A DNA stretch of 64,000 nt from Baaleninema simplex PCC 7105. GTDB taxonomy: Bacteria; Cyanobacteriota; Cyanobacteriia; Cyanobacteriales; Geitlerinemataceae. Position 1 is the first letter of the stretch, and every line of letters begins with the position of its first letter. Position numbers and translations under genes: made by a program. The notes below the pieces were generated by a model that saw only the letters and a program-made list of their open reading frames with translations, searched no databases and was not told the DNA's origin. Positions 1 to 9,534 of this stretch are shown piece by piece. The stretch covers positions 1,061,276 through 1,125,275 of the forward strand of contig NZ_KB235958.1 of the NCBI RefSeq assembly GCF_000332355.1. The letters run 5' to 3'.

Positions 1-3000
1 CCACCAACTCCCCATCGAACTGCACGCCGTTGGGATTGTAAAACTCCAGCGTCCCCGCCTCGCTCGTTCCCCCCGGACTCAACGCTCCCTCAGAAACCAA
101 GTCACTAAAGTCGTAATAGGGAACCCCTTCGTCCGTAACCCCATCCGTTCCCCGCAACCGCACCGTGGGGTCGCTAATATTCCTGACCCCCACCCGCAAC
201 GGTGCGTCGAACCAATAACTCCCCAGATTCTCTAACGCTAAATCGGCAAACAGAATCCCACTGTCGCGGTTGAACGACACCCGGCGGTACTCGAACTCGA
301 CGCTGGAGGACACGTCCACCCACTCCCCATCAGGGACGGGTTCCTCCGAACGACTCGGTGGCGTCGGCGTAACGGGGTCGGTCTCGACAATTTCTCCCCC
401 TCGAATTTCAAACGGTCTGAAGCGAACGGAAGTCTCCAAATCGTTATCGTTATTGACCAACCGTACCTGTAACGTCGCCGCCGTTCCCGGTTCGATCTCC
501 GACAAGTCCACCCGCAGCACTCGACCGTCAAATTCAGCCCCCGCCGCCGAAACCGCCGCTTGACCTTCCGTCAAATTGAACAGCGTATCGCGACCCGAGG
601 CGATGGTTCTCACTAACGTCTGTCCCGCTTCGTCGACGATCGCCACTTCCAACGCATCCGCCATCGACATCTCGTCGCTGACATCGAAATTCAAATCCGT
701 CAGTTCCAACGACAGCACCGACGGCGTCTCGGGAACCACAAACTCCCCTTCCCACAAGTTATTAAACAGACCGACATCGCCGTCTCGTTCTTCCAAGAGA
801 ATGTCGGGAACCGCCACCCGCGTCACCGTCTGTTGCTGTTCGGTGGTATTCCCGGCGATATCCGTCACCCCGAACGTCAGTGCGTTTTCACCGACTTCGA
901 GCGTCACGTCGGAAAACTCAAACTGTCCCGTCGCGTCGGCGGTCACCGTCGTTCCCGTTCCTAAAAGCTGTACCCTGGCGTGAGCTTCCGTTTGTCCCGT
1001 CACAGTGACCGTTCCGGCGTCCGTTTCACCGTTACTATCGACACGGTCGCCAAAATCTAACGTCAACGGAGGCGCCGTCGTATCGAGTACGAAGGTCAGC
1101 TCGAAGACGCCGGACAAATTCCCGTACTCGTCCGCCGCTTGCAACGATACCGTATGACGACCATCGGTTAGGGGTTCGCCGTTGAGTTCGACTAACTTAT
1201 CCGGAGAAATTGCAAAACTGCCATCGTCTTGCAATAAATCGGAAATATCGATCGCTTCGCCGCGTCCGTCGAGGTCGGCCAGGAGATAATCGATTTGACT
1301 GATGTCGACGATCGCCCCCACGATCGTCGGGTCGGACGTGTTGGCATCACGTCCCGAACGTCCCGTATCGTTGGCGAGCTGTGCGGAAATCACCGGCGGG
1401 TCTTCATCGACGGGTAACGGGTCGAGGCGCGTAACCGTCTGTTCGAGGGTGCTGGAATTCCCCGCCGCGTCCGTCGAAACGACCGTGAGCTGATTCTCTC
1501 CCAAGGTTAAGGTCACGTCGGTCAAGACGAAGTGTCCGTCGTTATCGGCTACCGTCACGCGACCGGTTTCGAGCAGTTCGACCCGCGCTCCAGGGTCGGT
1601 GGAACCGGCTAAGGTTACGGTTTCAAACGCCGTTTGTCCGTCGTCGACGGGAAGCGTATCGAACGCCGGGTCTAAGCCGAAACTGAGTCCCGGCGACGTG
1701 GTATCGAGGGTGAAATCGAGAGGGAAAATGTCAGAGAGGTTGCCGTACTCGTCTGCGGCCTGCAAGTAAAGCGTATGGTTTCCATCGGGAATGGCATTGC
1801 CAAAGATGGCGTCTAAACGGGTTCGGTCTAACACAAACTGACCGTCAGCCGATAAGGCGTCGCGGATGTCGACCAGACGGTCTGTGGCAAATCCCGCGAC
1901 GAATCCCGCAATCGCGCTGCTGTCGGTAATTCTTCCCGACACCGCCGGGTTCGAGGTCAGTCCGTCGCTGGCTGAGGTTCCCGTGTCTTCTGTCAGAGCC
2001 GCAGAAACGACCGGTGGCGTCGTGTCGGGGAGCGTCGCGTTTTCTCGGACGATCGTTTGTACGACGGAGCGAGAATTCCCCGCACCGTCCGTCACCTGCA
2101 TGTCGAGGACGTTTTCGCCTAGATTTAGAGAAACGTCGTGAAAGGTAAACTGTCCGTTGGCGTCGGCAACGACCGTCGTTCCGCCAAAGGTCACGGTCGC
2201 TCCGGCTTCCGTGGTGCCGATTAACGCGACGACATCGGCTTCGGTGATATTATCCCCTTGAGGGGGCGTATCGGAGTCGGGGTCGAGACCGAAGACCAAC
2301 GCCGGTGCGTCGGTGTCGAGGGTAAAGGAGAGGGAGAAGGTCTCCGAGAGGTTGCCCCGGTCGTCGAGGGCTTGGAAGTGAAGCTGTCGGACGCCGTCGG
2401 GAAGCGGACCGAACAGGGTTTCTAACGCCGCGCGATCGAGGCTGAAATTGCCGTCGGCGTCGAGATAGGCGGTGGCGTCGACGGGTTGGGTCTGTCCGTC
2501 GAGGCGCACGACAAATTGCGAAATCTGGCTCTCGTCCGTGACCGTTCCGATAACGGCGGGATTGGAGGTGATGCCGGGGAGGGTTCCCGTGTCCTCTGCT
2601 AACTGTCCGACAATAACCGGTGGTTCGGTGTCGGGGTCGTCTGGGGTCAGTCGGACGAGGGTTTGGCTTTGTTGTCCGCGATTTCCGGCGGGGTCGGTCA
2701 CTTCGATGGCAAAGGTGTTGTCGCCCAGTTCCAGTTCGATGTCGGTGAACTCGAAGTATCCGGTGTCGTCGGCGAAGACTTCTCGGGTCGTTCCGGATAG
2801 GACGATGCGACTTCCGGCTTCGGTTTGTCCGGCTAGGGTCACGGTCGCTAGTTCGGTGGCGTCGTCTCCTGGTGGTGGCGTGTCGGAGTCGGGTGATAAG
2901 CCGAAAATGGCGGTCGGGGAGGTCAGATCGAGGGTCAGGGACAGTTGGCTGGGGTCGGATAGGTTGCCGTCGAGGTCTTCGGTTTGGAAAACGAGGGTGT

Positions 3001-4198
3001 AGTCTCTGTCTTCTAACGGCGCACCGCCGAGGAGTTCGTTAAAGCGATCGCGATCGATCTCGAAACTGCCGTCTGTTTCCACCCAGTCGGTTATCTCGAC
3101 GGGGTCGAATCCTTCGATTTCGACTTGCAGGCGAGACAGGCGATCGATCTGGCTGATATTGCCGGAAACGGCGATTTTTGAGGTGATGCCGTCGCGATCG
3201 GACAGTCCGGTATCTTCAAAGGTGGCGCTGACTTGCGGCAGATCCGGGAGGTCGTCGCCGTCTAAGATGACTCGGCCGAGGTCGCTGTCTCGCCAGTCGA
3301 GCGCCGGATCGATGAGGTCGTCGATGGACGTTGCCGTTCCGGTGGCACCGCGAAAGCGGAACATGACGTCGTTGTAATCGCGGTCGGAGTCTCCGTCGGC
3401 CCGTTGGTCTTCGATGACGAAGGTGCGACCGTCGCCGGTGACGTCGGCGACTTGTCCGACGTGGAAGGCATCGTCGGGGTTGGCGGTGGCCATGGAAAAC
3501 AGCGGTCGCCGACTTCCTCCGAGTTTGGGTTTTTCGTAGACTTCGGCGACGGTGCCGTTGGGTACGAGCATGACGCCAAAGCGATCGCCGGGGGTCATCT
3601 CGACGGTTTTTTCGCCGTTGTACTGACCGCGATTCCAATTTTGGGGTTCTCCGGGGAGTCGTCCGTCGATTTTTGCACCTTCGCGGCGGTCTGAAATGAC
3701 GATATGTCCCAACGTCGAGTCGCTGAGGCTGCGGCGAGCGGCTTCTCGAATCAAGTCGGGGGAGTCGGGAGCGAAGGCTTCCATTCCCGTGAGGCTGAAG
3801 ATTGCCAGTTCTCCTTGGTAGTAGCCGCCGTCGAAGATGTAATCGACACTGACTCGTCCGCTGTCTCCGACGAGGAAGGTTCCCGAGTCGAAGTTTAAAG
3901 GTGAGGCGAGGGGGTCGGGAGAATCGTAGGTGACGGTGGGTTTTTCGGCTTCGGTTCCGGTTAGGAAATCTGTGCTTTCTGTTCGAGGGGGTTGGGGAAA
4001 GTCGAACGGTTCTCGAGCTTGGAGTTCGGTGAATTGGCGATCGCTACTCGACCGGTCGTCGTCTCCGCCGCTGGCAGGAGGCAGGGACGGCGGGGTCTCT
4101 AAATCGGCTTCAAACCCGTCGAGTTTGAAAGGATTTTTGAGGGGGTCGTTCGACTCGAGAGGAGCCGAGCCAAACTCGTCAAACGGTTGGGCAGTCAC
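1..4198 (-). CDS. Large Ig-like repeat protein with DUF4114 domain (3' end outside window)
   Basis: The reverse strand is open from a GTG at 4198 to the window edge: 1399 codons with no stop. The GTG has AGGA nine bases upstream. The frame is also open further upstream, so the start is not certain. Residues about 200-280 match a DUF4114-type domain (GDRFGVMLVPNG, then DRDYNDVMFRF). Four repeats of roughly 205 residues follow. Each has an EDTG..TSNPAV.G block, a TPPPGD linker and an Ig-like strand set ending in VTDPAGNRGQQSQT. The DNA is GC-rich with many Asp codons, and Cys appears absent, as in calcium-binding extracellular repeat proteins. No classical signal peptide is visible, so a C-terminal type I secretion or sorting signal beyond the window is possible. 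The role is inferred: a surface or secreted adhesion or matrix protein. Confidence 0.85.
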   Translation of the reverse strand, partial: MTAQPFDEFGSAPLESNDPLKNPFKLDGFEADLETPPSLPPASGGDDDRSSSDRQFTELQAREPFDFPQPPRTESTDFLTGTEAEKPTVTYDSPDPLASPLNFDSGTFLVGDSGRVSVDYIFDGGYYQGELAIFSLTGMEAFAPDSPDLIREAARRSLSDSTLGHIVISDRREGAKIDGRLPGEPQNWNRGQYNGEKTVEMTPGDRFGVMLVPNGTVAEVYEKPKLGGSRRPLFSMATANPDDAFHVGQVADVTGDGRTFVIEDQRADGDSDRDYNDVMFRFRGATGTATSIDDLIDPALDWRDSDLGRVILDGDDLPDLPQVSATFEDTGLSDRDGITSKIAVSGNISQIDRLSRLQVEIEGFDPVEITDWVETDGSFEIDRDRFNELLGGAPLEDRDYTLVFQTEDLDGNLSDPSQLSLTLDLTSPTAIFGLSPDSDTPPPGDDATELATVTLAGQTEAGSRIVLSGTTREVFADDTGYFEFTDIELELGDNTFAIEVTDPAGNRGQQSQTLVRLTPDDPDTEPPVIVGQLAEDTGTLPGITSNPAVIGTVTDESQISQFVVRLDGQTQPVDATAYLDADGNFSLDRAALETLFGPLPDGVRQLHFQALDDRGNLSETFSLSFTLDTDAPALVFGLDPDSDTPPQGDNITEADVVALIGTTEAGATVTFGGTTVVADANGQFTFHDVSLNLGENVLDMQVTDGAGNSRSVVQTIVRENATLPDTTPPVVSAALTEDTGTSASDGLTSNPAVSGRITDSSAIAGFVAGFATDRLVDIRDALSADGQFVLDRTRLDAIFGNAIPDGNHTLYLQAADEYGNLSDIFPLDFTLDTTSPGLSFGLDPAFDTLPVDDGQTAFETVTLAGSTDPGARVELLETGRVTVADNDGHFVLTDVTLTLGENQLTVVSTDAAGNSSTLEQTVTRLDPLPVDEDPPVISAQLANDTGRSGRDANTSDPTIVGAIVDISQIDYLLADLDGRGEAIDISDLLQDDGSFAISPDKLVELNGEPLTDGRHTVSLQAADEYGNLSGVFELTFVLDTTAPPLTLDFGDRVDSNGETDAGTVTVTGQTEAHARVQLLGTGTTVTADATGQFEFSDVTLEVGENALTFGVTDIAGNTTEQQQTVTRVAVPDILLEERDGDVGLFNNLWEGEFVVPETPSVLSLELTDLNFDVSDEMSMADALEVAIVDEAGQTLVRTIASGRDTLFNLTEGQAAVSAAGAEFDGRVLRVDLSEIEPGTAATLQVRLVNNDNDLETSVRFRPFEIRGGEIVETDPVTPTPPSRSEEPVPDGEWVDVSSSVEFEYRRVSFNRDSGILFADLALENLGSYWFDAPLRVGVRNISDPTVRLRGTDGVTDEGVPYYDFSDLVSEGALSPGGTSEAGTLEFYNPNGVQFDGELV

Positions 4199-5210
4199 GA
4201 TCTGAGATCCTGTAGATACACCGAATTCCTCTCGTTCGAGCGGCTGAAAGCTCGAGGAATTTGACTCGCAGTATGCCAGAGTTCTCCGAGTGATTTCTAC
4301 AGAAAATATACGGAACTTTCGTACGGGAAGATCGGGAGTTTTAGGGAAGTATCGTGTTTTTCTATCGGTAAAATCTTAGAAATTCTTCGGAGTTTTCTGT
4401 CGAGCGTTCTGTAGTTTTACGGTTCAAATGGCGATAAATTTTAACTTTTTTAACGAGGCGTTCGACCCCTATTTAATTTCTCGGGTTCAATTTTCAAATT
4501 TTACGGATTTCGCAACAATTCTTTACAAAAAAGGCAGATTTAGCCGAATTTCTGCCCATCTTCTGTGGTTTTACGGAATTTTAGACGGCGAACTCTGTAT
4601 TTTTTACACGGGACAGCAGATGTGAGCGGGAACGCGAATCTGTCCAAGCAATCCATGACAGGACAGGGACGGCAGTTCCTTTACCCCCAGTCAGACTGGC
4701 TCTTGACTAGAAGCCGGTTTGCCCGAGCGGTACGTTACTCTTTTATCCCTCTTCTTTTCCCTCTTCTTTCAAACCGGAATGAGATCCTATTAGAAAAAGA
4801 TCCTGAAGCTCCCAACGTGCTTGCATTTGGGAGCTTCTATTAGCCAAAAGTCTACAAATTGTAGACTTCAAGTCGAAATATTTCTCAAACCCTCTCCTCG
4901 ACAAGCGTTACACGATTGCGATCGAACTTTTCATTCCGAGAGTGACAGAAGAGGGTTATACGGAATCCGAATTTCAAATACTGGTTTTGCCCGACCTGAC
5001 AAATCTCTCTCTGTGTCCTCTGTGTCTCTGTGGTGAAGACTTTTTGAAACCTAGCTTATCGGAAACCGATGGAGTATTAGAGCTTGGCGGCGTGTAGAGC
5101 AAGCTAGGGAAAGCATCGACCAACCGAGTAAAATAGCTTCTTAGAACTCAAATACTCCAGCTACTCTGACGATCGCCCTTGAGAACGCCCGTGCCATCGT
5201 CTTGGAGGCT
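4199..5210. other. Intergenic region with two hairpins, no convincing gene
   Basis: About 1 kb separates the start of the Ig-like gene from the Nudix gene. The part next to the Ig-like gene (4250-4600) is AT-rich and likely holds its promoter. A hairpin with 11-bp arms (GAAGCTCCCAA / TTGGGAGCTTC, 4805-4837) and a second near-perfect palindrome (AAGTCTACAA..., 4848-4868) lie in the middle. A short ORF at 4428-4625 has no ribosome site or recognisable domain. A tRNA-like string TGCCCGAGCGGT near 4710 has no surrounding cloverleaf. Confidence 0.5.
5005..5037. repeat. Dispersed CTCTGTGTC...GTGGTGAA repeat, copy 1
   Basis: A CT-rich string ending in CTCTGTGTCTCTGTGGTGAA. It recurs at 25318-25349 and 25547-25577, and in reverse orientation at 44761-44799. 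All copies are intergenic. The origin is unknown. Confidence 0.75.
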
Positions 5211-5645
5211 TTAAATTTCCAAACTCGGACGTTTTCCGTAAAAACGATAGTTGCGATAATCCCTCAAAATGCGATCGTGGTCGAAACAGAGATTTGGGGG
5301 AAGTTCCCACAAGGAAAACACCTCTAAATGCTTGGCGTCGTCTCCCGCTTGGGGGATTCCCGTAGCGGTGGCGAGAAACACGACGCTGAGGGTATGTTTT
5401 CGAGGGTCTCGTTGAGGATTCGAGTACACGTGAAACTGTTCGATGAGTTCCACGTCTAACCCCGTTTCTTCCTTGGCTTCGCGAATCGCCGCCGTTTCGA
5501 CGGTTTCCCCGTAATCGACGAAACCGCCGGGAATCGCCCAGCCGTGAGGGGGATTTAGACGTTCGACGAGGACGATCGAACCGGGAGGACGATCGATCGA
5601 TTCGATGAGAATATCGACAGTCGGGACGGGGTTGCGGTAAGTCAT
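5211..5645 (-). CDS. Nudix hydrolase
   Basis: A 144-residue protein with a complete Nudix box at about residues 41-63: [20 protein letters not shown] then TG, fitting G-x5-E-x7-R-E-x2-E-E-x-G. This motif binds Mg2+ and cleaves a nucleoside diphosphate linked to another moiety. The N-terminal strand ([10 protein letters not shown]) and the WAIPGG loop are typical of ADP-ribose or nucleotide-sugar type members. The length is normal for a single-domain family member. The substrate cannot be read from the sequence. The gene stands alone, divergent from malQ. Confidence 0.9.
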   Translation of the reverse strand: MTYRNPVPTVDILIESIDRPPGSIVLVERLNPPHGWAIPGGFVDYGETVETAAIREAKEETGLDVELIEQFHVYSNPQRDPRKHTLSVVFLATATGIPQAGDDAKHLEVFSLWELPPNLCFDHDRILRDYRNYRFYGKRPSLEI

Positions 5646-5761
5646 AAACGGAGAGACGAGGGAAGACTCGAGAGAGCGTCAATGTTGAACTTAAGCCGAA
5701 AACTGAACCGGACTTGAGAAATCCCGTGTTAAATTCAACCTTGTAGCAAGTGGCGAGAGTT

Positions 5762-7270
5762 ATGCCGTTTCCGAGATCTAGTGGAATTTTACTGCACCCG
5801 ACTTCCCTTCCCAGTCGCTTTGGAATAGGCGATTTGGGAGAGGAAGCCTACCGTTTCGTGGATTTCCTCGCTGGAAGCGGACAGCAGCTCTGGCAAATTT
5901 TACCTCTCGGACCGACGGGATACGGGAATTCTCCCTATTTGTCCTATTCGGCGATGGCGGGCAATCCGCTGCTGATTAGTTTAGAACGGCTGTGTGACGA
6001 CGGGTTGCTTTCACAAGAGGATTTGGCGGAGGTTCCCGAACTTCCGAGCGATCGCGTGGATTACGATCGCGTCGAACAGGTGAAAACTCCGCTGTTACAA
6101 AAGTCGTACCGTAATTTTCGCAGCGTCGCCACCACCGACCAACAGAAGGAATTCGTCGAGTTTTGCAAGGATAAAGCCCACTGGCTCGACGATTACGCTC
6201 TGTTTATTTCCCTTAAAACGCAAGTTTACAACGGAACGAGTTGGAATACGTGGGACGACGAGATCTCGAAACGCGATCCCAAGGCGTTGGAGAAATGGCG
6301 AGAAGAGCTTCACGAAGAAGTCGAATTTCGCAAATACCTGCAATTCGAGTTTTTCCGGCAGTGGTCGGCGTTGAAGGAATACGCCAACGATCGCCAGATT
6401 CAAATGTTCGGCGATATTCCCTTTTACGTGGCTCACGATAGCGCCGATGTTTGGGCCCATCGAGATATCTTTTGTTTGGACGAGGAAACGGGTAAACCCT
6501 CGTTGATGGCAGGCGTTCCGCCGGATTACTTCAGCGCGACGGGTCAACTCTGGGGAAATCCCATTTACGATTGGGAGGAGTTGAAGAAAACCAATTTCCG
6601 CTGGTGGATGCAACGGTTCCACGCAGTTCTCGATCGCCTGGATTTGATTCGTATCGACCACTTCCGAGGCTTTGAGGCGTATTGGGCCGTTCCTGGCAAC
6701 GAAGAGACGGCGATGAACGGGGAATGGGTCGAAGCTCCGGGGTACGAATTTTTCGATCGCTTGAAAGAGGAATTGGGAGAACTGCCCATCGTCGCCGAAG
6801 ATTTGGGCATTATTACGCCGGAAGTGGAAGCATTACGAGACCGTTTCAAATTCCCCGGAATGAAGATTTTACACTTCGCCTTCGATTCCGGTCGCGACAA
6901 TCCCTATTTACCGTTTAATTACGATTCTAAAAACTTCGTGGTCTATACGGGAACCCATGATAACAATACAACCGTGGGGTGGTACGAGGCGCGATCGGAT
7001 GAAGAAAACCAATGGGTTTGGAATTATATCGGCTGTAGTCGCGGCGAAGGATTCCATTGGGATTTGATTCGCTTGGCTATGAGTACTAATGCCAATCAAG
7101 CGGTGTTTCCGTTACAGGATTTGCTGGGACTCGGGGCGGATGCCAGGATGAACGAACCCAGTAAAGCGGAAGGAAACTGGGAATGGCGGTACGACCCGGA
7201 ACTGTTGACGGACGAGTTACGCGATCGCTTGTTGTTTTATACCTGTGTTTACGGTCGCAATCCGTCGTAG
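5762..7270 (+). CDS. malQ: 4-alpha-glucanotransferase (amylomaltase)
   Basis: A GH77 enzyme of about 502 residues. It transfers alpha-1,4-glucan segments between maltooligosaccharides during glycogen breakdown. The N-terminus HPTSLPSRFGIGDLGEEAY is the family signature. The nucleophile Asp is in IRIDHFRGFEAYW (about residue 296) and the acid/base Glu is in VAEDLGIITPEV (about residue 344). The C-terminal TGTHDNNTTVGW loop is also typical. ATG 5762 is preferred because it directly precedes the conserved PFPRSSGILL start. An in-frame GTG at 5750 would add four residues. The gene is transcribed alone and is followed by two hairpins. Confidence 0.96.
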   Translation: MPFPRSSGILLHPTSLPSRFGIGDLGEEAYRFVDFLAGSGQQLWQILPLGPTGYGNSPYLSYSAMAGNPLLISLERLCDDGLLSQEDLAEVPELPSDRVDYDRVEQVKTPLLQKSYRNFRSVATTDQQKEFVEFCKDKAHWLDDYALFISLKTQVYNGTSWNTWDDEISKRDPKALEKWREELHEEVEFRKYLQFEFFRQWSALKEYANDRQIQMFGDIPFYVAHDSADVWAHRDIFCLDEETGKPSLMAGVPPDYFSATGQLWGNPIYDWEELKKTNFRWWMQRFHAVLDRLDLIRIDHFRGFEAYWAVPGNEETAMNGEWVEAPGYEFFDRLKEELGELPIVAEDLGIITPEVEALRDRFKFPGMKILHFAFDSGRDNPYLPFNYDSKNFVVYTGTHDNNTTVGWYEARSDEENQWVWNYIGCSRGEGFHWDLIRLAMSTNANQAVFPLQDLLGLGADARMNEPSKAEGNWEWRYDPELLTDELRDRLLFYTCVYGRNPS

Positions 7271-7325
7271 TTTGACAAGGGTTTGAGAAAATTTTTGACG
7301 CCGAGAGGCATCGCCAATAACAACA

Positions 7326-7420
7326 GAAACGGTCAGTTTAGGTTTGACTCTTGAATCTCTGACCGTTTCGTGTTAAAAGCAAGATAATTTAGCGAACGAG
7401 AAACACGCTCGTTCGAGTTT
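7326..7420 (+). terminator. Two tandem hairpins after malQ
   Basis: The first hairpin has 11-bp arms GAAACGGTCAG (7326-7336) and CTGACCGTTTC (7359-7369). The second has 8-bp arms CGAACGAG (7393-7400) and CTCGTTCG (7408-7415), followed by AGTTTTTCC, a good intrinsic terminator. They separate malQ from the defence pair downstream. Confidence 0.6.
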
Positions 7421-7434
7421 TTCCGATTTGCGTT

Positions 7435-8787
7435 ATGCTGGTTCGCTTGAAGCTCGAAAATCTATATTCCTTCAAGGCGATAGAATTTAGTGCGATCGCC
7501 TCTCGAGAACGCATTCATCCCCATCACGTTTATCCAGCTCGCAATCGTAACGACGTTCGTTTAACTCGCTTTGCTGCTATTTACGGGGCGAATGCCTCTG
7601 GAAAATCAAATTTTGTTAAAGCCCTCGAATTCGCTCGCAATTTTATTTTACACGGACAGCGACCAGGGGAAAAAATTCCCGTGGAACGGTTTCGTCTCGA
7701 TTCCGACTGTTTAAAACGTCCGGCTCGGTTTACGATCGAAATTAAGTCTCGAGGAGTCCTCTACGAGTATGGTTTTGAATGCGATCGCGAACGGGTACAT
7801 CGAGAATGGCTGTACAGCTTTACTCGTCAAAGCGATCGACTGTTATTCGATCGACAAACTCAAGCCAATGGAAACGCAACCCTCAAGTTCGGCGATTTTA
7901 CCAAGTCTCTTAGTTCGGAAGACCGACAATTTCTCGAATTCGTCGGGAAAGGAACTCGCCCTAATCAATTATACCTCCACGAATGCGTCGAACACAACCT
8001 TGAAATTTTTATCGATCCCTATCGCTGGTTTCGTCATACCCTAACCATTATCAACCCCGAAAGTCACCCGCTGTCGATTGAATTAGACTTACAGAAAGAT
8101 GAAAATTTTCAAACCTTTTTTAATGAAATTCTACAAATTGCCGATACGGGAATTAGTCGAATTGAAACAGAAGAAGTTGATTGGGATACTCCTGAAGGTC
8201 AACTGGTTCAAAACATACTGAAAAACCGATCGAACTCAGAATTCGCTGATGTCATTTACTTGCACGGTTCTTACGGGATGAGATTTACAGTCGTCAATCA
8301 CCGTGAGGATTCAAAACTTCTGAAGTTAGTCACGATTCACCGAGACAGTCAAAATCGAGAAGTTCGATTCGATATTTACGAAGAATCTGATGGAACTAAG
8401 CGGCTTCTCGATTTAATTCCCTTACTTCACGAATTAATTGCTTCAGACGGAGAGCGCGTGTTTGTGGTGGACGAACTCGCACGCAGCCTTCATCCTCAGC
8501 TTTCACGGCTTCTGGCTGAATTACATCTCAAGTCTAACAATCAAAATAAGCCGACTCAACTTATCGTCACGACTCACGAAACGAACCTATTAGACTTAGA
8601 ACTGTTGCGACGAGACGAGGTATGGTTTATGGAAAAACAGCTTAACGGTGCTACCGATCTTTACTCGCTATATGACTTTAAACCTCGCTACGAAAAAGAC
8701 GTTCTGAATAACTATCTTCAAGGTCGTTACGGTGCAATTCCGTTTTTGGGAAATGCCCGTGCTTTGGGGTTAACGAAAAGTTCCTAA
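7435..8787 (+). CDS. RloA/AbiLi-type AAA ATPase
   Basis: A 450-residue ATPase of the AAA_15/COG1106 type. The N-terminus (MLVRLKLENLYSFKAIEF) and the Walker A motif GANASGKSN (about residue 50) are typical, and Walker B is VFVVDELARSLHP (about residue 345). A late TTHETNLLD switch-like motif is also present. Such SMC/OLD-like ATPases act with a small partner (RloB or AbiLii) in phage-defence or abortive-infection systems; here the RloB gene follows 17 bases downstream, so the two are probably co-transcribed. Base composition is more AT-rich than malQ, which fits an accessory gene. Function in this host is inferred from family and pairing. Confidence 0.85.
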   Translation: MLVRLKLENLYSFKAIEFSAIASRERIHPHHVYPARNRNDVRLTRFAAIYGANASGKSNFVKALEFARNFILHGQRPGEKIPVERFRLDSDCLKRPARFTIEIKSRGVLYEYGFECDRERVHREWLYSFTRQSDRLLFDRQTQANGNATLKFGDFTKSLSSEDRQFLEFVGKGTRPNQLYLHECVEHNLEIFIDPYRWFRHTLTIINPESHPLSIELDLQKDENFQTFFNEILQIADTGISRIETEEVDWDTPEGQLVQNILKNRSNSEFADVIYLHGSYGMRFTVVNHREDSKLLKLVTIHRDSQNREVRFDIYEESDGTKRLLDLIPLLHELIASDGERVFVVDELARSLHPQLSRLLAELHLKSNNQNKPTQLIVTTHETNLLDLELLRRDEVWFMEKQLNGATDLYSLYDFKPRYEKDVLNNYLQGRYGAIPFLGNARALGLTKSS

Positions 8788-8804
8788 CGTTCGTCTCACT
8801 TCGC

Positions 8805-9413
8805 ATGGCTAAAAAGTCCAAACGCTCCTTCAGTCGCCCTAAACCGAGTCGGGATTTACGAAAAGTCTATTTTATCGCGACAGAGGGAGAGAAAACAGAA
8901 GCGATATACTTTGACTGTTTTAAAGGCAATCCGTATCGTCAAAATGTTATTGTTCGAGTATTACCAACACGCAAAGGTCGTTCGTCTCCCACAAGCGTCC
9001 TGAATCGTTTACAAGAGAAAATTAAAAAAACTCAGCTAAAACCCGGTGACGAACTTTGGCTCATTGTGGATGTTCCTGAATGGGAAAAATCCGAACTTCA
9101 ACAGGTGTACCAAGTTTGTCAAAAACAGAGATATTTTTTAGGTGCCAGCAATCCCAGTTTTGAACTTTGGCTGCTTCTACACCAGAGAAATCCTCGTACC
9201 CCTGCAACGGTGAAGGAATGCGAAAGCGAACTGACTCGTTTATTGGGGAAACGTTACGAGAAAAGTAATTACGACGCTCAAAAACTCTTGGCTTACGTTA
9301 AAGAGGCGATCGCACATGGAAAACGTCTACATACTGACGAACAGGAATTTTGTCCGCAGCAAGTCGGAACTCACGTTTACCGTCTCGTTGAAAAGTTGAT
9401 TGTTAAGACTTGA
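8805..9413 (+). CDS. RloB-family protein (TOPRIM-like partner of the ATPase)
   Basis: A 202-residue protein with a basic N-terminus (KKSKRSFSRPKPSRDLRKVY). The conserved block ATEGEKTEAIYF follows, and then ELWLIVDVPEW and GASNPSFELWLLLH, all diagnostic of RloB. RloB proteins have a TOPRIM-like fold and are the likely nuclease arm of RloAB/AbiL-type defence. The usual D-x-D of the TOPRIM core appears as D-V-P-E here, so catalysis could be altered, or the neighbouring Glu could substitute. A 33-bp palindrome 34 bases after the stop may terminate the transcript. Confidence 0.85.
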   Translation: MAKKSKRSFSRPKPSRDLRKVYFIATEGEKTEAIYFDCFKGNPYRQNVIVRVLPTRKGRSSPTSVLNRLQEKIKKTQLKPGDELWLIVDVPEWEKSELQQVYQVCQKQRYFLGASNPSFELWLLLHQRNPRTPATVKECESELTRLLGKRYEKSNYDAQKLLAYVKEAIAHGKRLHTDEQEFCPQQVGTHVYRLVEKLIVKT

Positions 9414-9446
9414 GGTTTTCTAAAAGAAGTCGTATAACAGGAGCAT

Positions 9447-9479
9447 AGATCCCCGGTATCTCGGAGATGCCGGGGATCT
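9447..9479. repeat. 33-bp palindromic repeat, copy 1 (possible terminator)
   Basis: A near-perfect inverted repeat with arms AGATCCCCGG and CCGGGGATCT and a core TATCTCGGAGATG. It sits between the convergent rloB and mannosidase genes. Related 33-bp copies lie at 35161-35193 and 38336-38368, so this is a dispersed family that may serve as a bidirectional terminator. Confidence 0.85.
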
Positions 9480-9534
9480 GGGGAACAAATCCTTCGATGA
9501 CATCAGATTTTCAACCCGAGAATTGAAGGAATTC

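Noticed and set aside
3216..3638. Arg-rich reverse-strand ORFs within the Ig-like gene
   Set aside because: They are other-frame shadows of the long open frame and have only Arg/Ser/Pro bias, not domains.
4428..4625. 65-residue AT-rich ORF upstream of the Ig-like gene
   Set aside because: No ribosome site or recognisable motif; AT-rich promoter DNA gives such frames by chance.
4700..4730. tRNA-like string TGCCCGAGCGGT
   Set aside because: It matches a D-arm of tRNA-Leu/Ser, but no acceptor, anticodon or T arm could be built around it.
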